Translations under genes and position numbers: made by a program
Source: Rhodobacteraceae bacterium S2214
GTDB lineage: Bacteria > Pseudomonadota > Alphaproteobacteria > Rhodobacterales > Rhodobacteraceae
NCBI GenBank assembly: GCA_025141675.1
Contig: CP081161.1
Coordinates: 124,001-188,000 of the forward strand
Reading direction: 5' to 3'
DNA: 64,000 bases
Notes under the pieces: model-generated
The model's input: only the letters and a program-made list of their open reading frames with translations
The model's database searches: none
What the model was told of the DNA's origin: nothing
In this document: positions 27,798-36,404 of the stretch, piece by piece
Numbering within the stretch: position 1 is the stretch's first letter
How the letters are laid out: every line of letters begins with the position of its first letter

Positions 27798-28400
27798 ATG
27801 CCTAAGTCAGCCACCCGTATTCAGCAAAAAAACCAAGCCGCTATCATGGCCGCTGGGTTGGAAGTTTTTTCCCAGTTTGGCTTTCGCGGATCGACGTTAG
27901 ATCAGGTCGCGGACGCTGCCGGACTGTCGAAACCGAACCTGCTGTATTATTTCCCATCAAAAGATGCGATCTACAGCGCGCTGCTATCGCGACTGCTGGA
28001 AAACTGGCTGGAACCCCTGCACCAGATGGATGACAACGGCGATCCCGTTGAAGAAATTCTGGCCTACGCGAACCGCAAACTGGCCATGAGCCGCGATTTC
28101 CCCCGTGAAAGCCGCCTGTTCGCCAATGAAATTCTGCAAGGTGCGCCACGGATCAAAGATGTTTTGGCTGGTGAGCTGCGTGAGCTTGTCGAAGCCAAAG
28201 CAACAGTCATTGAAGGCTGGATCGCCGATGGCAAAATTAGACCTGTCGATCCCGTTCATCTGATCTTTTCGATCTGGTCACTGACCCAGCATTACGCGGA
28301 TTTTGATGTGCAGGTCCGATCCATTTTGGGCGACACAGATCCGTTTGTATCTGCGGAATCCCATTTGGATGATGTTTTCCGCCGACTTTTGGCCGTCTAA
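27798..28400 (+). CDS. rutR: Pyrimidine-responsive TetR-family regulator RutR
   Basis: RutR (200 residues) has an N-terminal TetR helix-turn-helix (about residues 10-55, AGLEVFSQFGFRGSTLDQVA) followed by the RutR-type C-terminal ligand domain (PRESRLFANEILQGAPRI). It probably controls the divergent hydC operon, and perhaps preTA, through the palindrome 126 bases upstream of its start. A ferredoxin-reductase-like gene follows in the same direction. Confidence 0.9.
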   Translation: MPKSATRIQQKNQAAIMAAGLEVFSQFGFRGSTLDQVADAAGLSKPNLLYYFPSKDAIYSALLSRLLENWLEPLHQMDDNGDPVEEILAYANRKLAMSRDFPRESRLFANEILQGAPRIKDVLAGELRELVEAKATVIEGWIADGKIRPVDPVHLIFSIWSLTQHYADFDVQVRSILGDTDPFVSAESHLDDVFRRLLAV

Positions 28401-28455
28401 CCGGACATCGGAACATTTCAAAACCTATGCGGTTATGCCGCCAAAGGAGATTGAA

Positions 28456-29124
28456 ATGACCCATAAATTAGTCCTGCAAGAGATCACTCCGGTGACGCAC
28501 GATACATACCAGTTGATGTTTGGACGTCCGAAGAATTTCACATTCGCACCCGGACAGGCCGCTGAGCTGGCGTTTCAAAAAGACGGGATCAAGGATGAAG
28601 GACGCCCGTTCACGATGGTGTCGCAACCCGATGAATCCAGCCTGAGCTTTGTGATCAAATCCTACCCCGATCATGACGGTGTGACCGAACATGTGCCTGA
28701 TCTTGGCATCGGCGATATTGCGCAGGCTGACGGCCCGTTTGGCGCGATCCAAGACCATGGCGCTGGCGTTTTTCTGGCCGCAGGTGCCGGTGTAACACCG
28801 TTTATTGCAATCCTGAAAAAGCACGAACGCGAAGGGATTAAAGGCGACACGCTGATCTTTGCGAACAAGACCGACGACGACATTATCCTGAAGGAAACGT
28901 GGGAATCGCTGGCCGGTGTTGATCCGATTTTCTACATCTCGGATCAGGAGGATACGGCCTACACCAAAGGCAAGGTCGACCAAGCTGAGTTGGAAAAGCT
29001 GGTTACTGACAAGACCCAACCATTCTACATCTGCGGTCCGGGTGGTTTTGTGGATGCGATGCGCGATGCCTTGAAAGATATGGGCGTGGCTGACGACAAA
29101 ATTATTACCGAAGACGGCTGGTAA
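28456..29124 (+). CDS. Ferredoxin-NADP reductase-like FAD/NAD-binding oxidoreductase
   Basis: This 222-residue protein has the ferredoxin-reductase fold: an FAD-binding barrel with RPFTMVSQPDE (FAD motif RxYS-like), then an NAD domain with FLAAGAGVTPFIAIL and ICGPGGFVDAMRDAL. There is no iron-sulfur cluster domain. ATG 28456 follows AAAGGAG. It follows rutR by 55 bases and ends at a strong terminator, so it may be part of the pyrimidine regulon, for example as a source of reductant; its partner is unknown. Confidence 0.83.
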   Translation: MTHKLVLQEITPVTHDTYQLMFGRPKNFTFAPGQAAELAFQKDGIKDEGRPFTMVSQPDESSLSFVIKSYPDHDGVTEHVPDLGIGDIAQADGPFGAIQDHGAGVFLAAGAGVTPFIAILKKHEREGIKGDTLIFANKTDDDIILKETWESLAGVDPIFYISDQEDTAYTKGKVDQAELEKLVTDKTQPFYICGPGGFVDAMRDALKDMGVADDKIITEDGW

Positions 29125-29132
29125 ACCCCCGC

Positions 29133-29166
29133 AAAAAGCCCGCAAAAATCGCTTGGCGGGCTTTTT
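29133..29166. terminator. Bidirectional Rho-independent terminator
   Basis: AAAAAGCCCGC (29133-29143) pairs perfectly with GCGGGCTTTTT (29156-29166). T tracts follow on the plus strand after the oxidoreductase gene and A tracts precede, so it can also end the minus-strand unit of preT-preA and the SAP-like gene. Confidence 0.9.
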
Positions 29167-29169
29167 CAT

Positions 29170-29433
29170 TTATGAATTTCGCAGCGCGTCGATCAATTCG
29201 TCTTTGGTCATGTCTGACCGCCCGTCGATCTCTAGTTCTTGCGCCCGATCGTACAGATCATCTTTGGTCCAATCTTCGTAAGGCGGGGCTTTGCCACCTT
29301 TTTCCGATGGGTTTTGATCGTCGCTGGCTTGCGCATTCGCGATCCGAGCCGCTTTTTGTTTCGAGGCCCCGTCTTCGCGCAGGGCCTCGTATGTTTCGTC
29401 ATCCTTGATGGACGGTCCGTGGTCTTTGGTCAA
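29170..29433 (-). CDS. Small Rho-N/SAP-like domain protein
   Basis: This 87-residue acidic protein has a C-terminal Rho-terminator-N-like or SAP-like motif (WTKDDLYDRAQELEIDGRSD then MTKDELIDALRNS), usually a nucleic-acid-binding helix-extended-loop-helix. The proposed start is TTG at 29433, because AAGGAG lies six bases before it; TTG 29457 would add eight residues. The N-terminal DDETYEALREDGASKQKAARIA segment resembles a group of small Rho-N proteins of unknown role. It lies 49 bases after preA. Confidence 0.75.
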   Translation of the reverse strand: MTKDHGPSIKDDETYEALREDGASKQKAARIANAQASDDQNPSEKGGKAPPYEDWTKDDLYDRAQELEIDGRSDMTKDELIDALRNS

Positions 29434-29481
29434 CGTGGTCTCCTTTCGACAGAGCAACGACCAAAGCCATGGTTGGTTCCG

Positions 29482-30786
29482 CTATTCGGCGGCGACGGCA
29501 CTCGGGTTATTCGGGTGCGTCGTCCAGTTGGCGTATTCTTTTTCGACAACTTTGCCCGTGCGCGGATCAACCTCGCCCGGTGTCATCGCGACCATTGTGA
29601 TGCAGTTTTCAACCGGACAAACATCAACGCAAAGGTTACAGGCGACGCATTCTTCGTCAATGACGCTGAATGTCCGGTCTTCGGTCATTGCAATCGCTTG
29701 GTGTGATGTGTCTTCGCAGGCTGCGTAGCACCGACCGCACTTGATGCAGTCGTCTTGGCTGATTTGGGCTTTGGCGACGTAGTTCAGGTTCAGGTACTGC
29801 CAATCGGTGACGTTTGGCACAGCCATGCCGACGAAATCGGACGTGTTGGTGTAACCCTTTTCATCCATCCATTGGGACAGGCCGCTGATCATTTCCTCAA
29901 CGATTTTAAAGCCGTAAGTCATCACAGCCGTACAAACCTGTACGTTGCCACAGCCCAACGCCATGTATTCCGCCGCATCACGCCATGTGGTGATACCGCC
30001 GATACCGGACATCGGCAGACCGTGCGTTTCAGGGTCGCGCGCGATCTCTGACACCATGGACATGGCGATTGGTTTTACGGCCGGACCGCAATAGCCGCCG
30101 TGTGTGCCTTTGCCGTCGATTGTTGGTTCTGGGGCCATCGCATCAAGATCGACAGAGGTGATCGAGTTAATCGTGTTGATCAAACTAACCGCATCCGCGC
30201 CACCGCGTTTCGCCGCAGCCGCTGGTTTGCGGATGTCGGTGATGTTCGGCGTCAGTTTCACGATGACCGGTTTGCTATAGTATTGCTTGCACCAGCGCGT
30301 CACCATTTCGATGTATTCAGGCACCTGACCCACAGCACTGCCCATACCGCGTTCGGCCATACCATGCGGACACCCGAAGTTCAGTTCGATCCCGTCAGCA
30401 CCGCAGTCTTCGACCAGCGGCAAGATGGCTTTCCATGCTTCTTCTTCGCACGGCACCATGATGGACGCGATGATCACGCGGTCCGGATAGTCGGCTTTGA
30501 CGCGTTTGATCTCTTCAAGGTTGGTGAACAGATCGCGGTCGGTGATCAATTCGATGTTATTGATCCCCAACACGGTCCGGTCTTTGCCGTAGATCACGCC
30601 GTAACGCGGACCGTTGACGTTCACGACCGGCGGGCCTTCGGACCCGAGTGTTTTCCAGACGACGCCGCCCCAGCCTGCTTCAAAAGCGCGGCGCACATTG
30701 TATTCTTTGTCAGTTGGTGGCGCGGAGGCCAGCCAGAATGGGTTCGGGCTTTTGATACCCAGAAATTCAGTTGTGAGATCAGCCAT
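29482..30786 (-). CDS. preA: NAD-dependent dihydropyrimidine dehydrogenase subunit PreA
   Basis: PreA (434 residues) holds the FMN barrel that reduces uracil or thymine, the first step of the reductive pathway. The substrate-loop Cys lies in ELNFGCPHGM, FMN-binding segments include SGIGGITTWRDAAEY, and a C-terminal domain carries two 4Fe-4S motifs (CIKCGRCYAAC about residue 347, CVACNLCVDVCP about residue 380). It works with PreT, which is separated from it by a 121-residue secreted-protein gene. Confidence 0.96.
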   Translation of the reverse strand: MADLTTEFLGIKSPNPFWLASAPPTDKEYNVRRAFEAGWGGVVWKTLGSEGPPVVNVNGPRYGVIYGKDRTVLGINNIELITDRDLFTNLEEIKRVKADYPDRVIIASIMVPCEEEAWKAILPLVEDCGADGIELNFGCPHGMAERGMGSAVGQVPEYIEMVTRWCKQYYSKPVIVKLTPNITDIRKPAAAAKRGGADAVSLINTINSITSVDLDAMAPEPTIDGKGTHGGYCGPAVKPIAMSMVSEIARDPETHGLPMSGIGGITTWRDAAEYMALGCGNVQVCTAVMTYGFKIVEEMISGLSQWMDEKGYTNTSDFVGMAVPNVTDWQYLNLNYVAKAQISQDDCIKCGRCYAACEDTSHQAIAMTEDRTFSVIDEECVACNLCVDVCPVENCITMVAMTPGEVDPRTGKVVEKEYANWTTHPNNPSAVAAE

Positions 30787-30798
30787 TGAGTAGCCTCC

Positions 30799-31164
30799 TT
30801 AACCGCAAGCGCCGAAACGCCCGATGGGCGCGCCGTCGATAAACGCATCATAGTTTTCGTTGTCCGCAGTGCGATGCATCCGCAGGACGATGTTTTGGTG
30901 GTCGGTTTCTTCCACCGTAATGGGATCGGTCGAGGCATCCAGCACGTAGACATTGCGACATGCCAATGACGCCTCGATGGAACGGGATTTGACCACCGGA
31001 TCGGACAGGTAATCACACACCGTATGTTCGTTGAAACCGGCACTGGTTTCTTCGATGTAAATCACTTCGCTCGTGCCGCAGTGCGCGCCCAAGAACGGTG
31101 CAATGTCTGCCCACGCGGGAGAACAAACAGACATTGCGCCGATCAAGGTTGGCACCATCCGCAT
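30799..31164 (-). CDS. Small secreted protein of unknown function between preT and preA
   Basis: This 121-residue protein has a signal peptide (MRMVPTLIGAMSVCSPAWAD) and four cysteines in the mature part. Its ATG at 31164 overlaps the preT stop (TAATG) and it ends 12 bases before preA, so the three genes are co-translated. I recognise no family. Its presence inside an otherwise conserved enzyme pair is unusual. Confidence 0.72.
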   Translation of the reverse strand: MRMVPTLIGAMSVCSPAWADIAPFLGAHCGTSEVIYIEETSAGFNEHTVCDYLSDPVVKSRSIEASLACRNVYVLDASTDPITVEETDHQNIVLRMHRTADNENYDAFIDGAPIGRFGACG

Positions 31165-32510
31165 TAGGCGGCACCCATCAGTGTGGCGTGGATATCCATC
31201 GCGGCATCTCGCCCTTCGGCAACGGCAGTCACGGTCAAATCGTCACCACCCGCGGCACAATCGCCACCAGCCCATACCTTATCGTTGCTGGTTTTGCCCG
31301 TTTCAGAGACCGCGATTTTACGGCCGTCCAGCGCAAGCCCGCCGTCTGTGGTCAGGGTTTGACCAATGGCGCGGAACACTTGGTCGGCCTCAAGTTTCAC
31401 GGTTTCGCCTGTGCCTTTCAGGCCGGACCCGTCGTCTTGCGTGTATTCCAGTTCGATGAATTCGACGTAGTTTTCATCATCCGCGTGCAAGGCTTTGGGC
31501 TGCACGTTGAACATCAGGTTGACGCCTTTCGATGCGGCGAGGTCCTGTTCGTAGGTGCTGGCACCCATGGCATCACGCCCGCGACGATAGGCAACTGTCA
31601 CGTTCATCGCGCCCAACAGTTTCGATTGGACTGCCGCATCAATCGCGGTCATCCCGCCGCCGATCACCACAACGTTGCGCCCGACAGGCAGTTGGGACAG
31701 ATCATCGGACTGCCGCAGATGGGCAATGAAGCGCACCGCGTCGAACACCTGATCCTGATCGTCACCCGGCACGCCAAGCGCATTCACACCGCCAAGACCC
31801 ACGCCAAGGAAAACCGCGTCATGGTTTGCGACAAGTTCGTCCAGTTGGAAGCTTTCCCCCAAAATCTGGCCTTTGTGGAAGGTGATCCCACCAATGCCCA
31901 TCAGCCATTCAACTTCTTTCGCGGCGAAGTTGTCCGTGGATTTGTAAGCAGCGATCCCGAATTCGTTCAGACCGCCTGCTTTGCCTTTGGAATCGAGCAG
32001 GTTTACTTCGTGACCCAGCATCGCAAGACGGTGTGCGCAGGCCAGGCCCGCAGGACCCGCGCCAAGCACGGCGACGCGTTTGCCAGTTGGTGCTGCGCGT
32101 TCGTAAGGATGACTGTTCTTGTCCATAAGCGTGTCAGTAGCGTAACGCTGCAAGCGACCGATTTCGACAGGCTTGCCTTCAGCAGCTTCGCGCACACAGG
32201 CCTGTTCGCACAGGTCTTCGGTCGGACAAACACGGGCGCACATGCCGCCCAGAATGTTCTGGTCAAAGATCGTTTGCGCCGCGGCCTCTGGCGTGCCTGT
32301 TGTGATCTGGCGAATGAACAACGGAATATCAATCGACGTTGGGCAGGCCGTCACGCATGGCGCGTCATAACAAAAATAACACCGGTCAGCCGCAACCGAC
32401 GCTTCGTGCGGCGCGTATGGCGCGTGGAGGTCTTTAAAGTTCTCGGCGATTTCGTCGGCGGGCAAGCGGCCGACAGCAATACCGGGAGTCAATGGGGTGG
32501 CCATGGGCAA
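31164..32510 (-). CDS. preT: NAD-dependent dihydropyrimidine dehydrogenase subunit PreT
   Basis: PreT (448 residues) is the FAD/NAD(P)H-oxidising subunit that passes electrons to PreA. It is GltD-like: an N-terminal cluster-binding region (CYFCYDAPCVTACP about 44-57, CARVCPTEDLCEQACV about 94-109), then two Rossmann folds (GAGPAGLACAHRLA and IGGGMTAIDAA). GQTLTTDGGLALDGRK and a C-terminal GGDCAAGGDDLTVTAVAEG FAD motif complete it. First gene of its operon, preceded by a RutR-like box. Confidence 0.95.
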   Translation of the reverse strand: MPMATPLTPGIAVGRLPADEIAENFKDLHAPYAPHEASVAADRCYFCYDAPCVTACPTSIDIPLFIRQITTGTPEAAAQTIFDQNILGGMCARVCPTEDLCEQACVREAAEGKPVEIGRLQRYATDTLMDKNSHPYERAAPTGKRVAVLGAGPAGLACAHRLAMLGHEVNLLDSKGKAGGLNEFGIAAYKSTDNFAAKEVEWLMGIGGITFHKGQILGESFQLDELVANHDAVFLGVGLGGVNALGVPGDDQDQVFDAVRFIAHLRQSDDLSQLPVGRNVVVIGGGMTAIDAAVQSKLLGAMNVTVAYRRGRDAMGASTYEQDLAASKGVNLMFNVQPKALHADDENYVEFIELEYTQDDGSGLKGTGETVKLEADQVFRAIGQTLTTDGGLALDGRKIAVSETGKTSNDKVWAGGDCAAGGDDLTVTAVAEGRDAAMDIHATLMGAA

Positions 32511-32556
32511 CTCTCTGTCTATCCTGAATTGCGTTCAGCTTGGCACAGAAAATTTT

Positions 32557-32572
32557 TTTATCAAATGGTAAA
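32557..32572. promoter_or_regulatory. Degenerate RutR-like box upstream of preT
   Basis: TTTATCAAATGGTAAA matches 11 of the 14 fixed positions of the RutR box TTGACCA-N2-TGGTCAA and remains nearly palindromic. It lies 47 bases before the preT start. By analogy with the perfect box at hydC it may bring preT-preA under RutR; binding is unproven. Confidence 0.5.
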
Positions 32573-32601
32573 TTTTAGGCGAAATGAAAACAGAGCCTAT
32601 G

Positions 32602-32629
32602 GCCGGGGGCACACACGGGTGCCTCCGGC
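32602..32629 (-). terminator. Hairpin between the preT promoter and the sugar dehydrogenase gene
   Basis: GCCGGGGGCAC (32602-32612) pairs with GTGCCTCCGGC (32619-32629) with one G-T pair. It follows the 3' end of the Gfo/Idh/MocA gene by 36 bases on the minus strand. No T tract follows immediately, so it may be a weak terminator or an mRNA 3' structure. Confidence 0.4.
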
Positions 32630-32665
32630 GGGGGTTGTATTAGCGAATTGAAGGGGCGGTTGCGC

Positions 32666-33577
32666 CTAGAATTCGAAGGCGTCAGTCACAGTGCGTTTGC
32701 CCAAAGTGAAGGCATCCGCCACGTGCACCATTGGACGCAAATCAACATCCGAAGCATTTGATTTTACGAGATTACTCATCTGCGCATACAGCGCTGAATA
32801 TTCTCCGACATCGCCAGTGTCTTGTTCCGTTCCATCGATCAAGAACCGCGTTCCACCGTCTTTGATTTCCGCCGTACCAGCAGTCGTTTCAACCGTGATA
32901 TCCCAGCTTTGTGGACCAGTTTGACGCCAGTCAAATTCCCCGCTGACGTTGTCTGCCCATTGCATTTTTGCCGCAATAGGTGTGTCGCGATTGGATGGAA
33001 ATTCCAAAGTTGCGTGTTTGAGCCGCATCTCGAAGGGTAGAATTTCGGTGATAATGGACAGCGCATTGATGCCCGGATCGAAGACGCCCATGCCCCCCGC
33101 CTCGAACACCCAGTCTTGGTTTGGGTGCCATTTGCGCACGTCTTCTTTCCAGTTGATATGCGCCGATGTGATGGTTTTGTCCGCCAACCACGCCTTCGCA
33201 GGCTGCACCGCTTTTGCCGCGCGGCTGTGCCATGTCGCAAACAGGCTGACGCCCTTTTCGGCGGCCATTTGTTGCAGCGCATGCACCTCTGCCAAGGTCG
33301 CGCCGGGTGGTTTTTCAAGCATCACGTGGCGGCCCGCAGCGATGGCTTTGGCTGCGAAATCAAAGCGCGGGACTGGCGGCAGACAAAGCGAAATCACGGG
33401 GATATCGGGCCGATCCGCCAGCATTTGGTCGAAGTCGGTGTAGGACGGCACGCCGTCCACGGTCCCCGCCCGACTGACTGTCGCAGCGAGGGTCCAGTCA
33501 CCCGATGCATTGATTGCAGGCACATGTTGGTCGACCGCGATCTTGCCGATGCCGACGAGGCAGATATTGGTTCCCAT
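32666..33577 (-). CDS. Gfo/Idh/MocA-family sugar 1-dehydrogenase (galactose/arabinose type)
   Basis: This 303-residue NAD(P)-dependent oxidoreductase has an N-terminal Rossmann motif (LVGIGKIAVDQHVPA), the family EKP motif in HVMLEKPPGATL, and a C-terminal substrate domain (AGGMGVFDPGINAL). It resembles galactose 1-dehydrogenase and L-arabinose 1-dehydrogenase. With the coupled arabonate-type dehydratase upstream (ATG/TGA overlap at 33577) it suggests a non-phosphorylative aldose pathway giving a sugar lactone. The exact sugar is not readable. Confidence 0.85.
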   Translation of the reverse strand: MGTNICLVGIGKIAVDQHVPAINASGDWTLAATVSRAGTVDGVPSYTDFDQMLADRPDIPVISLCLPPVPRFDFAAKAIAAGRHVMLEKPPGATLAEVHALQQMAAEKGVSLFATWHSRAAKAVQPAKAWLADKTITSAHINWKEDVRKWHPNQDWVFEAGGMGVFDPGINALSIITEILPFEMRLKHATLEFPSNRDTPIAAKMQWADNVSGEFDWRQTGPQSWDITVETTAGTAEIKDGGTRFLIDGTEQDTGDVGEYSALYAQMSNLVKSNASDVDLRPMVHVADAFTLGKRTVTDAFEF

Positions 33578-35319
33578 CAGTGGCTCTCCCTTGCGACTTC
33601 ATTTCCGCGGCACCCGACAAGGAAATCAAAATCCGCGCCTGTGTCCGCGCCCATGACTTTGTCATGGTACAGCTGCGCATAGCCGCCGTTTGGCGCCGGA
33701 ACGCTCGGTTTCCACGCTGCCAAGCGCGACGCCAATTCGTCGTCGGAAATGTCGAGGTGCAGTGTGCGCCCTTCGACATCCAGTTCGATAAAGTCGCCCG
33801 ATTGCACGACCGCTAATGGCCCGCCTGCGGCCGCTTCTGGTGCGGTGTGCAACACCACGGTCCCGAAGGCTGTGCCAGACATGCGCGCGTCGGACACGCG
33901 CACCATATCGCGGATACCCTTTTGCAGGACCTTCTTCGGCAGGATCATATCGCCGACCTCTGCCATGCCCGGATAGCCACGCGGCCCGCAGTTTTTCAGG
34001 ACCATGACGCAGGTTTCATCAATGTCCAGGTCGTCGCTGTTTACCCGAGCTTTGTAGTCGTCGATGTCTTCAAACACGACGGCGCGGCCACGGTGTTTCA
34101 TCAAGTGCGGGCTGGCGGCGGACGGTTTTAGCACCGCACCGTTTGGCGCAAGATTGCCGCGCAGCACGGCGATGCCCCCCGATGCGGTCAGTGCTTTTTC
34201 AACGGGCAGGATCACGTCGTCGTTCCAGTTGGTGACGTCTTTGACTTCGTCCCAAATGGTCCCGCCGGACACGGTCAACGCGTCTTTGTGCAGCATCCCC
34301 GCCTCGCCCAAGCGTTTGATCACGACGGGCAGACCGCCCGCGTGAAAGAATTCTTCCATCAGGTATTTACCGGACGGCATCAGGTTCACAATTGTCGGCA
34401 CGCCTTTGCCGCAGCGGTCCCAATCATCCAGCGTCAGGTCGATTTCGCAACGACCCGCAAGGGCAAGCATGTGGACCACCGCGTTGGTGGACCCGCCGAT
34501 TGCGCCGTTGGTGCGGATTGCGTTCTCAAATGCCTCTTTGGTCATGATGTCAGACGGTTTCAGGTCGTCCTTGACCATATCCACGATACGGCGGCCCGTG
34601 ATGTGGGCCATTACGCGGCGGCGACTATCAACGGCGGGAATCGCGGCGTTGCCGGATAGCGCCATACCAAGCGCTTCAGCCATCGACGCCATTGTGGACG
34701 CGGTGCCCATCGTGTTGCACGACCCAGCAGAGCGGGACATTGACGCCTCTGCCGCGACAAATTCTTCGGGTGTCATGTTGCCTGCTGCGACTTCGGCAGA
34801 GAAATGGCGGATGTGGGTGCCGGACCCTACGACTTCACCACGGAAATTACCGTTCAACATGGGGCCACCGGACACCATGATCGCCGGAATATCGACGGAT
34901 GCCGCGCCCATCAGCAAGGCGGGCGTAGTTTTGTCACAACCTGCGAGCAGCACAACGCCGTCGATGGGTTTACCGCGCAAAGATTCTTCGACGTCCATCG
35001 CACATAGGTTGCGGAACATCATGGCAGTGGGGCGCAGTGCGACCTCGGACGGGGAAAACACGGGAAATTCGACGGGGAACCCGCCTGCTTCGTACACACC
35101 GAATTTCACGCGTTCGGCGAGATCGCGCAGGTGGGCGTTGCAAGGCGTCAGTTCGGACCACGTATTGCAGATACCGATCACCGGACGACCATCCAAAAGA
35201 TCCGCGGGCAGACCTTGGTTCTTCATCCACGACCGATGGTAAATTGCGTCCTTGCTTGATCCGCCGAACCATTCCTGAGAGCGGAGTTTGCGGGGCCATT
35301 CGGCAGGCTGAAAGGTCAT
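33577..35319 (-). CDS. IlvD/Edd-family dehydratase, arabonate dehydratase type
   Basis: This 580-residue iron-sulfur dehydratase has a family start WFGGSSKDAIYHRSWMKNQG, cluster and Mg ligands in GCDKTTPALLMG and SAGSCNTMGTAS, and a C-terminal ARMSGTAFGTVVLH region. These features are those of L-arabonate/sugar-acid dehydratases, rather than the branched-chain biosynthetic IlvD. It should convert an aldonate to a 2-keto-3-deoxy acid, after the dehydrogenase encoded next to it. Confidence 0.88.
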   Translation of the reverse strand: MTFQPAEWPRKLRSQEWFGGSSKDAIYHRSWMKNQGLPADLLDGRPVIGICNTWSELTPCNAHLRDLAERVKFGVYEAGGFPVEFPVFSPSEVALRPTAMMFRNLCAMDVEESLRGKPIDGVVLLAGCDKTTPALLMGAASVDIPAIMVSGGPMLNGNFRGEVVGSGTHIRHFSAEVAAGNMTPEEFVAAEASMSRSAGSCNTMGTASTMASMAEALGMALSGNAAIPAVDSRRRVMAHITGRRIVDMVKDDLKPSDIMTKEAFENAIRTNGAIGGSTNAVVHMLALAGRCEIDLTLDDWDRCGKGVPTIVNLMPSGKYLMEEFFHAGGLPVVIKRLGEAGMLHKDALTVSGGTIWDEVKDVTNWNDDVILPVEKALTASGGIAVLRGNLAPNGAVLKPSAASPHLMKHRGRAVVFEDIDDYKARVNSDDLDIDETCVMVLKNCGPRGYPGMAEVGDMILPKKVLQKGIRDMVRVSDARMSGTAFGTVVLHTAPEAAAGGPLAVVQSGDFIELDVEGRTLHLDISDDELASRLAAWKPSVPAPNGGYAQLYHDKVMGADTGADFDFLVGCRGNEVARESH

Positions 35320-35558
35320 GGTTGCCTCGTTTTGATGCTATTGGGTGTTTAGGAATTGATACGCGCTGTTCGCGCCAATCTCAAACGCGAAACAAGGCAA
35401 AAAACGACGCAAAACCGCTTTATTTTGCTTGGGTTTGGGCCAGTCTCACTATGTGACACCAACCACCCCATTTTGGGCTGTTTTTGTCCAAATAATGAAA
35501 CCAAAAACGCTTGATTACGAAGCAATGGCCTGCCAGCGTAGCCCAAACGGAGGACGAC
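35320..35558. other. Divergent intergenic gap, no gene seen
   Basis: These 239 bases separate the dehydratase (minus) and aldolase (plus) genes. They are AT-richer than the surroundings and must carry both promoters, but I could not assign boxes or an operator with confidence. GGAGGA at about 35549 is the ribosome-binding site of the aldolase gene. Confidence 0.5.
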
Positions 35559-36299
35559 ATGCGCAACACGGTTGATCATTGGGAAGAACGGGTTGATTTG
35601 GCGGCAGCGTTTCGCTGGACGGCCCGATTGAACATGCACGAAGGGGTGGCGAACCATTTCTCGTTGGCGATCAATGACGATGGCACACGGTTTCTGATGA
35701 ACCCAAATCAGGTGCATTTCAGCCGCGTGAAAGCGTCCGATATGATCGTGGTAGACGCCAATGATCCCGACACGTTGAAAGGGCCCGATGCGCCCGATCC
35801 AACCGCATGGGGGTTGCATGGCGGCATTCATCGACTGGTCCCACATGCGCGCTGCGCGATGCATGTGCATTCCACGTTCGCCACGGTGTTGGCGTCGTTG
35901 CAAGACAGTCGCCTACCCCCGATTGATCAGAACTGCTGCACCTTCTTCAATCGCTATGTAATCGACGATGGTTATGGCGGCTTGGCGTTTGAGGACGAAG
36001 GCGAACGCTGTGCAGCGCAGTTTAGCGATCCGAAGAAAAAGGTCATGATCATGGGCAATCACGGGGTGTTGGTGATCGGCGACACGGTCGCGGATACCTT
36101 CAACCGGATGTTCTATTTTGAACGGTCCTGCGAAACCTACATTCGCGCACTGCAAACGGGCCTACCCTTACGCGTGCTGCCCGACGACATCGCCGAAAAA
36201 ACCGCGCTTGAATTGGAAAGCTATCCTGAGCAAGATCAACGGCATCTGGCCGAACTCAAGGCCATCTTGGATGAAGAAGGGTCGCCCTATGCGAGCTAG
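35559..36299 (+). CDS. Class II aldolase/adducin family protein
   Basis: This 246-residue protein has the aldolase II fold with metal-binding histidines in CAMHVHSTFATVLAS and MIMGNHGVLVIGDT. The start at 35559 follows GGAGGACGAC. Such proteins include fuculose- and ribulose-phosphate aldolases/epimerases and many uncharacterised relatives; the substrate is unknown. It may serve the adjacent sugar-acid genes or the acyl-CoA genes downstream on the same strand. Confidence 0.85.
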   Translation: MRNTVDHWEERVDLAAAFRWTARLNMHEGVANHFSLAINDDGTRFLMNPNQVHFSRVKASDMIVVDANDPDTLKGPDAPDPTAWGLHGGIHRLVPHARCAMHVHSTFATVLASLQDSRLPPIDQNCCTFFNRYVIDDGYGGLAFEDEGERCAAQFSDPKKKVMIMGNHGVLVIGDTVADTFNRMFYFERSCETYIRALQTGLPLRVLPDDIAEKTALELESYPEQDQRHLAELKAILDEEGSPYAS

Positions 36300-36301
36300 C
36301 A

Positions 36302-36337
36302 GCGTGCTTGATGATAAAAAGCAGTGGAAAAGCACGC
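36302..36337 (+). terminator. Hairpin after the aldolase gene
   Basis: GCGTGCTT (36302-36309) pairs with AAGCACGC (36330-36337), 8 bp with a 20-base loop, right after the stop. A second weak stem (AAAGGG/CCCTTT at 36360-36376, loop of T) follows before the next gene. These may attenuate transcription into the acyl-CoA dehydrogenase gene. Confidence 0.35.
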
Positions 36338-36404
36338 GACGTTTGGCGCCGAGGGGGTGAAAGGGTTTTTCCCTTTTTCCTGACCTCAAACCCAAGGCGA
36401 TCCC

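Noticed and set aside
31098..32651. 517-codon open frame on the plus strand
   Set aside because: It is antisense to preT, whose cluster and FAD motifs are unmistakable. Long shadow frames are expected in GC-rich coding DNA.
34406..35242. 278-codon plus-strand frame
   Set aside because: Antisense to the arabonate-type dehydratase gene; low-complexity composition.
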